Assembly (NCBI GenBank): GCA_902776665.1
Contig: CACYQZ010000014.1
Coordinates: 1-52,107, forward strand
Length of the DNA stretch: 52,107 nt
From: an uncultured Prevotellaceae bacterium
GTDB taxonomy: Bacteria > Bacteroidota > Bacteroidia > Bacteroidales > Bacteroidaceae
Reading direction: 5' to 3'
In this document: positions 32,913-42,545 of the stretch, one piece after another
How positions within the stretch are numbered: the stretch's first letter is position 1
Layout: every line of letters begins with the position of its first letter
Position numbers and translations under genes: made by a program
The notes under the pieces: model-generated
The model's database searches: none
Seen by the model: the letters and a program-made list of their open reading frames with translations, nothing else
What the model was told of the DNA's origin: nothing

Positions 32913-34682
32913 TTAATCAATTAAAAACTGTTCTTTACTATTAAACGGCAACATCAGTTTGTTATTATATGGGAGATAGAAAGAGAATTCCTCATCCAGT
33001 CTCTCCAGATACTCTTTCACCTGATTATCCATTGTTGAATAGCCCAGTATTTCCTTGTCAGCAATGATAATAGTCTGAAATCTTGCTCTACTGGTAGCCA
33101 CATTAAACAGGCGTGGGTCGAGCGAACGGAGATAATGGGTATTCGGAACCACATAAACGCAAATGTCAGTCGTTAGTCCCTGGACTCTGGCGACAGTATC
33201 AACAATCATGTTGGACTTCTTCAGGTTGGAATTGAGCTTCTTTTGCAGTCCACGTACAGTTTCTTTCATACAGGCTAAGACAGCCACTTCCTTGCTTTTG
33301 CAATTCTTATGGATTGTTGCTACCACGGCGAGAGCAAGATCCATAGCCGATGGTGCAGCCAATTCTCCCAATTCCATATCTGTCTTCAAGAGAGTTGGGC
33401 CACCCTGACTATTCAGGAAGAAAGTACCATAGCTGTCAGCGCCTTTATGCTCAGACATTGAAACCAGCGAATGACCATAGAACATTCCCGTGTACTGGGT
33501 GCCTCTTTCCGTCAATCGTCTTGATTCTGTCAGCTGATATGTAGGATATAGAGACATCTCAGTAATAGAGTTCAGGCCTTCAACCAAATGCACATAGCCA
33601 TTCTCTCTGACCTTTGAACCCTTCATCTGTATTACGGGAGGCAACTGCTTCACGTCACCGACAAACAAAGACTTCTTTCCTAACCTCTTCGCTGCCGCTA
33701 TCATCTGGAGAAGTGCCTGACTGGCCTCGTCAACAATAACATAGTCGAATGGTGCATCAGATGCCAGTTCTGCAGCAACTCCACTGGTAATAAAGAAGGT
33801 GGATAGGACTAAACAGCCTTTCTTCGGAGAAACGACCTTCTCCTGTTGAAGTCTGGGAACTTCCCTTTCCTCATCAGTTGTTATTTTGGTCTTGAACACC
33901 TTCTTTTCATTCAGGAATGGCTCCAAGAAAGGCTTCTTGGCGATTTCCATCAAAGCCCTATTGGTAAGAGCTGTTACCAAGACCGAATGACCTCTATCCA
34001 ACAGGTTCGCACACAGCTTGGCAATCTGGTAGGTCTTACCTGTTCCTGGAGGGCCTTGCAGTATTAGAGAGTCATTCAGACTCAGTTGAGCATGAAGAAA
34101 CTCAGGAATATCCTTCTTGTTATTCAATAAAGTCGGCTTCCATGAACTGGTGACGTAATCAGCATCCAAAACGGATGATACAGCAGGAGAATCCAAACAC
34201 CTTGTAAGGGACTGAAGATGTGCCACATAGTCAAATGGAGGCTTATTCGGTCCCATCACCAGAACTGTCATGGATGCATCTCTTATCCATTCTGCAAACT
34301 CCACGTCGATTCCGATGAAACCAGCGATGATAAAGCCGGGGTTGTCAGAAGGCATCAGCCAATTACAGATTGCCTCAGTAAAGTTGGTCTTGTCTTTCAC
34401 CAAGTCACCGTATGTCCTATCAACCCAGTTCTTGTGGTCACGTAGTTCCTTATGGAGTGTCATACAATACAGGTACTCACCTCTTCTTGGAACGGGACGC
34501 TTACATGAGAATCTCACACGCATCTCACCACTGTCACTGAAGGAGAGGAATTGGGCAGTAAATACCTCTCCTTTTTCCATCAGGTAGGTTGCAGAAGTCT
34601 TCAGCTTATCGTCAAACTCCTTCACCTCAGCCTTGAGTTCTTCCTCAAGGAACTGCCACTGCATATCTCTACTGAAAATCAT
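32913..34682 (-). CDS. Superfamily 1 helicase (UPF1/DNA2-like)
   Basis: A 589-residue ATP-dependent nucleic-acid translocase. Motifs: Walker A GPPGTGKT (residues 210-217), motif Ia VTALTNRALMEIA, Walker B VIVDEASQA (DEAS at 318-321), motif III GDVKQLPPV, motif V-like VDTVARVQGLTTDICVYV and motif VI FNVATSRARFQTIIIAD. The first ~200 residues form an accessory beta-rich domain before the P-loop, as in UPF1/SMUBP2-like helicases. No nuclease motif is visible. Its ATG overlaps the stop of the sacsin-like gene (ATGA), so the two products are made together and probably work together. Confidence 0.88.
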   Translation of the reverse strand: MIFSRDMQWQFLEEELKAEVKEFDDKLKTSATYLMEKGEVFTAQFLSFSDSGEMRVRFSCKRPVPRRGEYLYCMTLHKELRDHKNWVDRTYGDLVKDKTNFTEAICNWLMPSDNPGFIIAGFIGIDVEFAEWIRDASMTVLVMGPNKPPFDYVAHLQSLTRCLDSPAVSSVLDADYVTSSWKPTLLNNKKDIPEFLHAQLSLNDSLILQGPPGTGKTYQIAKLCANLLDRGHSVLVTALTNRALMEIAKKPFLEPFLNEKKVFKTKITTDEEREVPRLQQEKVVSPKKGCLVLSTFFITSGVAAELASDAPFDYVIVDEASQALLQMIAAAKRLGKKSLFVGDVKQLPPVIQMKGSKVRENGYVHLVEGLNSITEMSLYPTYQLTESRRLTERGTQYTGMFYGHSLVSMSEHKGADSYGTFFLNSQGGPTLLKTDMELGELAAPSAMDLALAVVATIHKNCKSKEVAVLACMKETVRGLQKKLNSNLKKSNMIVDTVARVQGLTTDICVYVVPNTHYLRSLDPRLFNVATSRARFQTIIIADKEILGYSTMDNQVKEYLERLDEEFSFYLPYNNKLMLPFNSKEQFLID

Positions 34683-37600
34683 TCGAATGGGTCTGCTGAA
34701 GGTTTCTCATCCATTGGTCTGTCATCGAACGCATACTGCTTGTAAGTAGATGCGATTGTCGTAGGACGGACACTATTAAACTCGAAGTTCACCTGCTTGA
34801 AGTACTGTAGTATCTGAGCGAACTTAGATACCTTATTCACATCATCAAGGTTCCTTGTATCCATAGAGAGAACCAGTTTCTCCTGATTCCTGATCAGTGC
34901 TCTCAGCTGGAGAGGCTGTGTTTCATGACCGTCAAAGACCCACAGCATGGAGTTGGGCATCAACAAAGTTCCCCATTCCATTGGGCTTATATAGATCTTA
35001 CCCCATATACAGCTCTTTACTACCAAAGGAGCAAGATTTCCTTCAGGGTCGATTACACCTGGGACGATAGAGAAATCGCCATGACCTTGTGTGAACTTAT
35101 AGCCTTCACCCACCAGCCTCTTCATCACCTTCTTCCTTGCGACCTCGTTATACTCTGGGCGCTCATCAACATCAACATCGTTGGGATTGTCACCTTTCAT
35201 CGTTACATCTTCACCTGAGGTTGCCGGTGCATTATTTCTGAGCACGGCATTCTCGTTCCTCAGTTTCTCAATCTCCTTACGAAGGTCAGAGATGTTCCTG
35301 TCGAACAGCTTATACACATCCTCTGTTGTCAGGTTGATCTTATTATCAGCGGCCAGCTGATGCATGGCCTTTTGCAGATCCACATTACTATTCACATAGA
35401 TGATAGACGAGTTATCATCTATGATATTACCCTCATGGTAGCTGTAGATGACCTCATCGATGTATTCGTCGATTGTGATGGTATGAGGAAGCTCGCCGTC
35501 GTAGAGATAGATACTATGTCCAGACTCGTCTTTCCAATCCTCATATCCATTCTCCGCATACTGGATGCTCTCATCGGAGAGTTCCTCCAGATTGACCTTG
35601 TCTGTCACGACGATGCCACTGTTATTGCCACGCAGCTTATTGATCTGCTCAATGGCAATCATGATAGCCTTGTACTTCTCTTCGGAAAGAGGGAATACAC
35701 ACTTCTCGGCAATCCACTTCAAAGAGTTCTCCAGATAACTCTTGTTAGTAACAGAGTAGATTGAATGAGCATCAAACTCATCAAGCTTATCGACCATGTA
35801 TTTGCGGAATCTCACAGGAACATCATTTTCTGTCTGAACACCCATGTCTGACAGCAAGGCCAGATTATCCGGGTTAGCAGAAGCCCATTTCTCGATATAA
35901 TCGGGTAATGCCTCTGAGAGGATGGCGTAATCCTCTGGATATATGGATTCATCAGGATTAAAGCTGAGATTATTCTTGTAGACACTCCAATCTACCGACT
36001 GGAACTTAATCAGATCCTTCTTCTTCAGATACATGAGGAATGACAGGAATGCCAGTACCTTCTGCTGGTCAAACGCATTCTGGTCATCCTTAGTGTCAAG
36101 ACCAGGAATGATGAAAGTATTCTCGTCATCAATGTATGGCTCCTGAATGATTTTGTTTTTTCCATAGGGAAGAGCCATATACTGTCCCAACTCATCGTAC
36201 TGAGTACCCAAGGTATAGGATCTCCTGATAAAGGAGAAATCCTTAACAACGAAGGGATTAACCTCTTCTGTGCCATTTGCACATATGGCCTTATATTCAA
36301 TGAGCTTATTATTATTGGCATCCATCTGCATCATAAATGCCAACTGCTGGGCGTTCTGGATCACCGGATATTTAGACTTGATGGTCTCATATATCTCGTC
36401 CAGATTGGCTTCAGAGGATATGCCAAAGAGCGCATTCAGATTCTGTCTGCTGATGCCAAGAACAGAATACTTATCTACCAGTTCATTCAGCAAAGCTCCG
36501 TTACCATTTTCATTAGGAAGAAGTATGGCCAGGTCGAAGTTCTTCTTCGCACCTACCACAGACACACTTTCAGCAAGTGTGGACGGAATCTGGTCATGAG
36601 CGAAAGAAACGCCATTCTTCTTAACGATAGCCTTAGAACGGAATGTCTCATAGTCCTTCTCCTCAAGGCAGCTGCATGCCATCTCCATGATCTTGTAGTC
36701 ATAGTCCTCCTTGGTCACTACCTTATCCAGGTCAAAGACAGTCTTTGACAGTCTCAGGATGAAGTCCCGTCTTGAATCGTATTTAAGGACATCCACCAAG
36801 TCTGTCTGCAAAGCATCCACATCATCAACATCCTTCAGGATACCATCGTACAGGTCTTCTCCTTTAAGAATGCCCTGCTCATCGGAGAACTGGGACAACT
36901 CTGCTGGTAAGAGAACCATATTGCTGGAGTTGTTCTTCTCTATGAAAGCCTTTACCGTGTTGTATGAACTGTAGACCTGATAGTGGGTGGCGGACTTCTT
37001 CGAGATAAAGAACTCTTCGCCCTCCTTCTCCACAACATAGAAGTTGAAGAAGGCCTCGTTGCTCAACTGGCAAGCCCTGATATAGTTGGCAATATCCTCA
37101 CTTGTCACACTCTCTCTTTCAGGCATCAAGTCACAAAGGCGTGACTCTGCAGACAAGCAGAAGGGATCCTCTTGTAAGATACCTGCCACACTCTTCTGAG
37201 GTATGGCACATCCAAACACCGTCGACATGACGTTCTTGATTGAAGCATATTGAACCGAAGCGTCCAACATGGCCTTATTGAATACGACATTATCCACAGT
37301 CTCGAAGCTTCCGTCCTCCGTGTAGACAAAGGCCTTTCCTTTCATGGTCTTGTTTGAGTCTTCATTCAGCAGATAGAGTCTCCTGATGTCACCATACACC
37401 GTTTCGACATCCTCTGATATCTCCATATCATCCCAGAAAGGAAGGATAACCTTAGCATAGACCTCCTTTTCCTGTATGAGATACTTGTCCAGTTCAGGGA
37501 AGTAGTCGTTACCGTCAATTCTGTAGGTTGACAGCCACTGAGGCGTCATATAGGCACTTCCAATCATGTCAGAAAGAGGCTTCTGTTCACCTGACTCAGT

Positions 37601-39697
37601 CTTGCATATCAACAGTTTCTTGATGCTCTCATCCCCAATATTATCAAATTTTTTGTTTTGGTCTGAAGTAGTTAAGTGAAGAATCAGATCCTTTTTCTGA
37701 GACGGTGTAAGATGAGCTGACTTGACCTTTTCAGAAATCAGGTAGAAGATATGCTGATCCTTCGGCAGGGTGAAGCACTGCTTAATATACGGGTACTCAT
37801 CCAAATTGACATCTGAGACCACAAAGCCAAGAGATTCCAGGATGCTGGTCAGTTCGACGGTCTTTTCTGTCGTGAATACATAGGGCTTTTCCTCATCATA
37901 CAGGTAATCCGTGCGGTTCGAAGATCTGGACACTTCAACGTTCTTAGCTGAAACCACATCAGCATATGAACGGAAACTGTTATCCTTGAAGCGGAACAGT
38001 TTCAGGCTTCTCAGTTTCTCTTTCGCCTTGGTGTTATTAATAAGCAGAGGTGAGGACAACTCGTTGATGAAAGCTTTGTAAGAGTCTTCATCAGCATTGC
38101 TAATCCACTCATTGAGGGAATTAACATCGGCATCAACCAGCAAATCAACTATATCATAGTCCTTAATGTCTAGTTTTTTCCTCGCTGCAGACACCAGCGT
38201 TTCCAAGTTCTTTTCAGGATTCCATAGGAACCACTGATAAGTAGAGTTAACGACACTCAGAGGAACGTTACACTTGATCTTGCGGATGAACACGCTGTCC
38301 TTTCCTGCAAAAGAACCATCACATGTAGGCACACAAGTCTTTACATACTCTCTTATGATGTCATAGAAAGCACCCTTCAGCCAGTTACTGTTATCGTGAG
38401 GAGTCTCACTCAACAGCAGATTGGCATAGAGCTGCTTAAAGCTCTCCATATCACCAGCATTCTTCATCTCCTCCAGTCTGGAGATAACAAACCTTACAAT
38501 CAGAGGTATCAACTCCCTGTTTGTAGGGTCATCATGCAGTTTGCGACGGTTAGCCGCATTGCTCAGGCTGTCACAATGAATAAACAGAGCGGAGTGATGT
38601 ATCTCGTCGCCAAGTGGAAAATATTTATAGAAAGTCGGGGACTCTTTCAATGCATCCACGCGAAGGAACGGCTTCTCAGCATCGAAGTCAATCACATTAT
38701 ATCCAATCGAGTAATGAATGTCACTGTCTACATACTCAGGAGAAACGCGCTTGAAATCCTCAGAGTCCTTAGCAATAATGCCACTCTCCAGTCTGAGAGT
38801 CACCTCGTCAATCGGAACGTCATTGATCTTGATGTTCTTCAGATTCTTCAACGTGTTCAGCGAGTACTCAACACCTGTCTTCAGATTCTCTCTGTAGTCC
38901 TTGTCCAGCAGTTCTCTCTTACCCTCACCCAGCTTGATGAAGAAAAGGGTTCCTTGATTAAAAGTGGAATCCTCGAGGTATTTCTCCAGCCACTGTCTGG
39001 TCTCTCTGGCCAGTTCCGTGTATTCATCATCGGTAAAGAGAACCGTATCACTGTAGTTCAGGTCCTTCACTGTCTCGTTAGGATCGGCAGGGAAATTGGT
39101 CAGAATCAGCTTCAGGAAATAAGGAAGGCTGCTGCTGTCCTCTATATCATTGACAGCAGTGATCTCCTCTTTGTTCAAGAGAGCCATCAAATCCTCTTTC
39201 TTACTCCAGCTGAAGAGGATGGGGCCTTTATTGTCATGAAGCAACTCGTATTTACCGTCGCTCTTGCCCACGAGTCTGTGAACGAGTTTGAAACCGATAC
39301 CGAAGCGTCCAATCTGAGAGGAGCTTTTCTTGTCCGACTGGCCGACGTTCAATAATGAACGTAACCCTTCCAGACTGAAGGCCTTGCCATTATTGATAGC
39401 CAAGAAGTAGTTGTCATTGTAGAACATATAGAACGATGTGGAACCACAGTCCGCAGCATTCTGCATGAACTCATAGATAGACTGGCCATCCTCGGCAATT
39501 TTTAGATTGCCAGAGAGGAAGCCACCTATATCCTGTTTGTCACCGTGATACATATCAAAGAAACCTTTGACGTACTCACCACTCGGAAGCTCATGGACGC
39601 ATCCGATGAAGTCAGGGTTATATCCGCTGTTAGGCTGGATATGTCTGACGTCCGTCATGTACTTCTCGCGGAAGAACCTAGCACTCTTAATTTTCAT
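34679..39697 (-). CDS. Giant sacsin / NO VEIN-like GHKL ATPase
   Basis: A 1672-residue protein. The N-terminal ~250 residues form a Hsp90-type (GHKL) ATPase of the sacsin group: N-box EFMQNAADC (about 75-83), the NNGKAF motif (102-107) and the glycine lid IGRFGIGFK (129-137). A long helical middle region has no motif I know. A coiled coil lies near 1465-1495, and residues ~1516-1630 (EVARKKVMKRLVGEGYKF ... VVKSCIWGKIYISPMEWG) resemble DUF3883, the NO VEIN C-terminal domain, sometimes nuclease-like. Sacsin-type ATPase plus DUF3883 is the layout of the plant NO VEIN protein. It heads the operon with the helicase, under promoter module A. Likely a conflict-system sensor or remodeller. Confidence 0.82.
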   Translation of the reverse strand: MKIKSARFFREKYMTDVRHIQPNSGYNPDFIGCVHELPSGEYVKGFFDMYHGDKQDIGGFLSGNLKIAEDGQSIYEFMQNAADCGSTSFYMFYNDNYFLAINNGKAFSLEGLRSLLNVGQSDKKSSSQIGRFGIGFKLVHRLVGKSDGKYELLHDNKGPILFSWSKKEDLMALLNKEEITAVNDIEDSSSLPYFLKLILTNFPADPNETVKDLNYSDTVLFTDDEYTELARETRQWLEKYLEDSTFNQGTLFFIKLGEGKRELLDKDYRENLKTGVEYSLNTLKNLKNIKINDVPIDEVTLRLESGIIAKDSEDFKRVSPEYVDSDIHYSIGYNVIDFDAEKPFLRVDALKESPTFYKYFPLGDEIHHSALFIHCDSLSNAANRRKLHDDPTNRELIPLIVRFVISRLEEMKNAGDMESFKQLYANLLLSETPHDNSNWLKGAFYDIIREYVKTCVPTCDGSFAGKDSVFIRKIKCNVPLSVVNSTYQWFLWNPEKNLETLVSAARKKLDIKDYDIVDLLVDADVNSLNEWISNADEDSYKAFINELSSPLLINNTKAKEKLRSLKLFRFKDNSFRSYADVVSAKNVEVSRSSNRTDYLYDEEKPYVFTTEKTVELTSILESLGFVVSDVNLDEYPYIKQCFTLPKDQHIFYLISEKVKSAHLTPSQKKDLILHLTTSDQNKKFDNIGDESIKKLLICKTESGEQKPLSDMIGSAYMTPQWLSTYRIDGNDYFPELDKYLIQEKEVYAKVILPFWDDMEISEDVETVYGDIRRLYLLNEDSNKTMKGKAFVYTEDGSFETVDNVVFNKAMLDASVQYASIKNVMSTVFGCAIPQKSVAGILQEDPFCLSAESRLCDLMPERESVTSEDIANYIRACQLSNEAFFNFYVVEKEGEEFFISKKSATHYQVYSSYNTVKAFIEKNNSSNMVLLPAELSQFSDEQGILKGEDLYDGILKDVDDVDALQTDLVDVLKYDSRRDFILRLSKTVFDLDKVVTKEDYDYKIMEMACSCLEEKDYETFRSKAIVKKNGVSFAHDQIPSTLAESVSVVGAKKNFDLAILLPNENGNGALLNELVDKYSVLGISRQNLNALFGISSEANLDEIYETIKSKYPVIQNAQQLAFMMQMDANNNKLIEYKAICANGTEEVNPFVVKDFSFIRRSYTLGTQYDELGQYMALPYGKNKIIQEPYIDDENTFIIPGLDTKDDQNAFDQQKVLAFLSFLMYLKKKDLIKFQSVDWSVYKNNLSFNPDESIYPEDYAILSEALPDYIEKWASANPDNLALLSDMGVQTENDVPVRFRKYMVDKLDEFDAHSIYSVTNKSYLENSLKWIAEKCVFPLSEEKYKAIMIAIEQINKLRGNNSGIVVTDKVNLEELSDESIQYAENGYEDWKDESGHSIYLYDGELPHTITIDEYIDEVIYSYHEGNIIDDNSSIIYVNSNVDLQKAMHQLAADNKINLTTEDVYKLFDRNISDLRKEIEKLRNENAVLRNNAPATSGEDVTMKGDNPNDVDVDERPEYNEVARKKVMKRLVGEGYKFTQGHGDFSIVPGVIDPEGNLAPLVVKSCIWGKIYISPMEWGTLLMPNSMLWVFDGHETQPLQLRALIRNQEKLVLSMDTRNLDDVNKVSKFAQILQYFKQVNFEFNSVRPTTIASTYKQYAFDDRPMDEKPSADPFE

Positions 39698-39711
39698 AGT
39701 TATTTGTATTC

Positions 39712-39822
39712 AGTTTGTAAATTCTTGCTGCAAAGATACGAACAATATCCGCATCATACAGCAATATGGCAACATTGCCATGCAAAGATGTCAAAATAGT
39801 GCGGTTGGTGTAGCAACGTTGC
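39712..39822 (-). promoter_or_regulatory. Regulatory module A (promoter plus two GCAACRTTGC palindromes)
   Basis: This is one of three 111-bp modules. It holds a - strand TATCTTTG box (39738-39731) followed by GCAGCAAG, GCAACATTGC at 39769-39778 inside TGGCAA-CA-TTGCCA, and the perfect palindrome GCAACGTTGC at 39813-39822. The two sites are exactly 44 bp apart. By hand count it differs from module B at 5 of 111 positions. It lies 15 bases before the sacsin-like ATG. The translated repeat is out of frame with that gene, so conservation is at DNA level. Confidence 0.8.
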
Positions 39823-39961
39823 CGGTGTAACTCTCCTTCTGTAGGTGGGACCTTCATATTAAGTATATGCTCTATTGATGGAATAAGTATTGCCATATGC
39901 TATTCAACAAAGATAAATTGATTATTTGTCAGATGCCTCACAAAAACATAAAATTACGAAT
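39823..39961. other. Spacer between module A and the 39962 gene
   Basis: 139 AT-rich bases with no ORF or terminator that I can support. A lone - strand TATCTTTG box occurs at 39915-39908, without a -33 partner at the right distance. Confidence 0.4.
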
Positions 39962-40711
39962 CTATGCAGCAAGTTCTGAGAGGGGCAATGTCCCTATATG
40001 GTATGTTTTACCAATATAAAAAAGTATTTTCTCCATTGTCATTGCAACCTGCCCATCCCATTTGCAATCTATCTCAGGATAGTAGTACAGCATCTGGTAT
40101 TCATTGCAGTGCCATGAAAGTTGTTCACCATTAGGCAAGTAAACATAGACAATATAAGAAGCATTCTTGCCGGTATTTGAACTAATACCATGCTTACAGT
40201 TTACTTCATCGAGCAAGTAAGATAATTGCTCAAGAAGAAGGGTTTTTCTTTCATAGATTATATCTTTCAAATCATGAAGTTTCTTGGCCGACAGATTGGC
40301 GAATTCTGTTTCTAACAACATAAGGACTATTTTGGCATTTATATCAGAGCAGTGCTTTACAAGTTGTCTCATCTCTGATAAAACTTTCCGCAAGCCGATA
40401 CCAAGGGCACTGGTTTTGAACTTTTCCAACTTTTCCAGATTCAGTTTGTTATGGTCAGAACTTTTGTCTCGCTTTACATCATGAGCATCAATTGCCTGGC
40501 TGAGAATTTTTCTAATAATTGGATTGTGTGTTTCCTTTTCATATCTAATCATCTCAAAGACTGTCCATCCAAAACAAGAGAAAGCATTTGCCTCTTTCAA
40601 GTTCTTTTTATAGCACTCCATTACTTTACTTGCAGTAATACTTTTGGCGAGATAGCCATTCCGAATCTTCTTGCCAACACCTTCAAGGATTTCATTACTA
40701 ATAGTTTCCAT
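39962..40711 (-). CDS. Unknown helical protein under module B
   Basis: A 249-residue soluble protein without signal peptide. It starts METISNEILEGVGKKIRNG; an upstream in-frame ATG exists but lies inside the conserved regulatory module, so it is rejected. The first ~190 residues are mostly charged helices (MECYKKNLKEANAFSCFGWTVFEMIRYEKETHNP ... KTLLLEQLSYLL). The last ~60 look beta-rich (ASYIVYVYLPNGEQLSWHC). I recognise no family or catalytic motif. It is monocistronic between modules A and B and AT-rich, so presumably part of the same system. Confidence 0.65.
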   Translation of the reverse strand: METISNEILEGVGKKIRNGYLAKSITASKVMECYKKNLKEANAFSCFGWTVFEMIRYEKETHNPIIRKILSQAIDAHDVKRDKSSDHNKLNLEKLEKFKTSALGIGLRKVLSEMRQLVKHCSDINAKIVLMLLETEFANLSAKKLHDLKDIIYERKTLLLEQLSYLLDEVNCKHGISSNTGKNASYIVYVYLPNGEQLSWHCNEYQMLYYYPEIDCKWDGQVAMTMEKILFYIGKTYHIGTLPLSELAA

Positions 40712-40724
40712 AATCTTTGCATTT

Positions 40725-40835
40725 AGTTTGTAAATTCTTGCTGCAAAGATATGAACAATATCCGCATCATACATCAATATGGCAACATTGCCATGCATAG
40801 ATGTCAAAATAGTGCGGTTGGTGCTGCAACGTTGC
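40725..40835 (-). promoter_or_regulatory. Regulatory module B (promoter plus two GCAACRTTGC palindromes)
   Basis: The second 111-bp copy: TATCTTTG at 40751-40744 (- strand), GCAACATTGC at 40782-40791 and GCAACGTTGC at 40826-40835, spacing 44 bp. It lies 14 bases before the ATG of the 249-residue unknown. By hand count it matches module C at 98 and module A at 106 of 111 positions. Confidence 0.8.
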
Positions 40836-40884
40836 CGAGGGAAAATGTCTTTTTTAAAACAAAAATACTCATTGCAAAAATCAA

Positions 40885-42075
40885 TCAGTCCTTTGTTTTT
40901 CTTTTAACAACAATAGAAGCCTCTCGTTGTTTTGGTTTGCAATAGTTTGTATAGAGTTCTTCATTTTCTGATCGGAATGCACGAGAGTCAAATTGCATAA
41001 TGGTTTTAGCAGGGGTATAACTAACTGAGAATTGTTCAGAATGGATTTTATCCAAACCATGAGATTCCATTTTTTCTAGTATCTTAGCACGAACTTCATC
41101 TATCTGTTCATCTATTTCGTTCTTTTTATTAAGAAGCCTTGATAGCTCTCGTTCATATTCGTCAAACCAATTCGAATCTGATTGTTGGGAAGATTCTCTT
41201 TCTACCTCAAATCCCAATTTGCTTAATCTGCAATAGATAGCCCCTTTGTTTCTTCCGAATATTTGAGTCAATTCTTGAACAGAAGTTCCATTAATATAAA
41301 GTTTTTTCAAATGTTCATCGTCTTTTGGAGTCCATTTGGCGTATGCATTGGTATGAAGACGTTTTTGTTGTTCCATATAAGAAATATCTTCGACTTCTTT
41401 TTTCTGTAATGAAGCCATTGGAATTATCACTCCTGCAACTAATTTGTGATGCCAACCTTCAAAGTCTAATCCTAAAGAAAGCGTAAGGTAAACATCTGGA
41501 ATATTTGCATAGTGTTCTGGTTTTTTTTTGAATTCATCCAAGAATATGGGGTCAGTAATGGGGAAATCATAATCTTCCCCGTAATAAGTGAAAGACATTC
41601 GATTTTTTGATTTCTCTCTGTTTTCATCAATATATGCACAGGCATTCTTCGCATTTATCAGCATCAAAGAGTAATTAATACCCATTGACATCTCTGCAGA
41701 GACTGCGCGTCCTCTGTTATGGAATAATGCTTGATGAGTGCTATCAAAAAGATGATTTATTAAGCCAACATCATAGGACAAATCATATTTGCACTGTTCT
41801 AATTTTGAATAATATACATTTTCTGTATGCGGCTTATTCGGGCAAGGATCTACATTGTAGAGTTTCACGATAGAAAGCAACTTTATATCTTCAGCCACAT
41901 AATTTGGAATTTCGCCATATGTAGTTTTTGCTATCGGACGAATCCATCGTGGTCTTCCGTCTTCATCACAAACTGGTTTCAATTCTCTATTCTCGTCGAA
42001 GACAATTTCTATGCCAGCGATGCAGCGTCCTCCTCGTTTGTATGAATTTGCAAGGCAAATAAAGTACTTATCCAT
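40885..42075 (-). CDS. DuOB-type protein with SANT/Myb-like and coiled-coil domains
   Basis: A 396-residue protein. Residues 1-218 are homologous to the 43262 product and look like a dual-OB domain: NSYKRGGRCIAGIE at the start, WIRPIAK, YYGEDYDFPITDPIF, and YLTLSLGLDFEGWHHKLVAGVI. Residues 246-290 (KWTPKDDEHLKKLYINGTS, then RNKGAIYCRLSKLGFE) form a SANT/Myb-like helix-turn-helix, probably DNA-binding. Residues 303-340 are a coiled coil. The tail (FSVSYTPAKTIMQFDSRAF ... YTNYCKPK) resembles C-termini seen with phage YqaJ-type recombinases. It is the last gene of the DuOB-DUF488-DUF488-DuOB operon, 12 bases after DUF488-B. Confidence 0.75.
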   Translation of the reverse strand: MDKYFICLANSYKRGGRCIAGIEIVFDENRELKPVCDEDGRPRWIRPIAKTTYGEIPNYVAEDIKLLSIVKLYNVDPCPNKPHTENVYYSKLEQCKYDLSYDVGLINHLFDSTHQALFHNRGRAVSAEMSMGINYSLMLINAKNACAYIDENREKSKNRMSFTYYGEDYDFPITDPIFLDEFKKKPEHYANIPDVYLTLSLGLDFEGWHHKLVAGVIIPMASLQKKEVEDISYMEQQKRLHTNAYAKWTPKDDEHLKKLYINGTSVQELTQIFGRNKGAIYCRLSKLGFEVERESSQQSDSNWFDEYERELSRLLNKKNEIDEQIDEVRAKILEKMESHGLDKIHSEQFSVSYTPAKTIMQFDSRAFRSENEELYTNYCKPKQREASIVVKRKTKD

Positions 42076-42087
42076 ATGGTGGAAATG

Positions 42088-42531
42088 TTATATTAAATGA
42101 ACTATCTTCACTTCTTCAGCAGAGAACTTCTTCATATATTCAGCAAGAAGGCGTCGATGACACATTTCTGGTGTTTCTTCACTACAGAGGAAACAAGAGC
42201 CGTCAAATTGCTTTACGCCATACTTTTTGATAATATCCCGCTGTTTTAGCATTGCAGTATATTCTTCAATATATTTAGGCCAAGTCACAGTTTCCTTGTG
42301 CCATCTATCCAATAATTCTTTTGTCGGAGCAAAATCAGTAATATGCTTATAGTCCATCCCACATATTTGTTTTACGAAATATGCGAGGTCTTTACCTTTC
42401 GCAAAACCAGCAAGTTGGCTACCATTACTGATTCTAACGTCAACAAGTTGCTTAACTTTGTTTTTTTTCAGAAGTTCAAAGAACTGCTCTGCACTTTTCT
42501 TAGTAAATCCAATTGTAAATAATGTAATCAT
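42088..42531 (-). CDS. DUF488 family protein B
   Basis: A 147-residue DUF488 protein. It begins MITLFTIGFTKKSAEQFFELL and has VDVRISNGSQLAGF, with Asp-Val-Arg at the end of a strand. The C-terminal signature FLCSEETPEMCHRRLLAEYM contains the C-S-E...C-H-R motif thought to form the active or metal/nucleotide-binding site in DUF488. The biochemical activity of the family is not settled; it is often found near DNA repair and defence genes. It follows DUF488-A by 14 bases. Confidence 0.88.
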   Translation of the reverse strand: MITLFTIGFTKKSAEQFFELLKKNKVKQLVDVRISNGSQLAGFAKGKDLAYFVKQICGMDYKHITDFAPTKELLDRWHKETVTWPKYIEEYTAMLKQRDIIKKYGVKQFDGSCFLCSEETPEMCHRRLLAEYMKKFSAEEVKIVHLI

Positions 42532-42545
42532 AAATGTGTCGTTAT

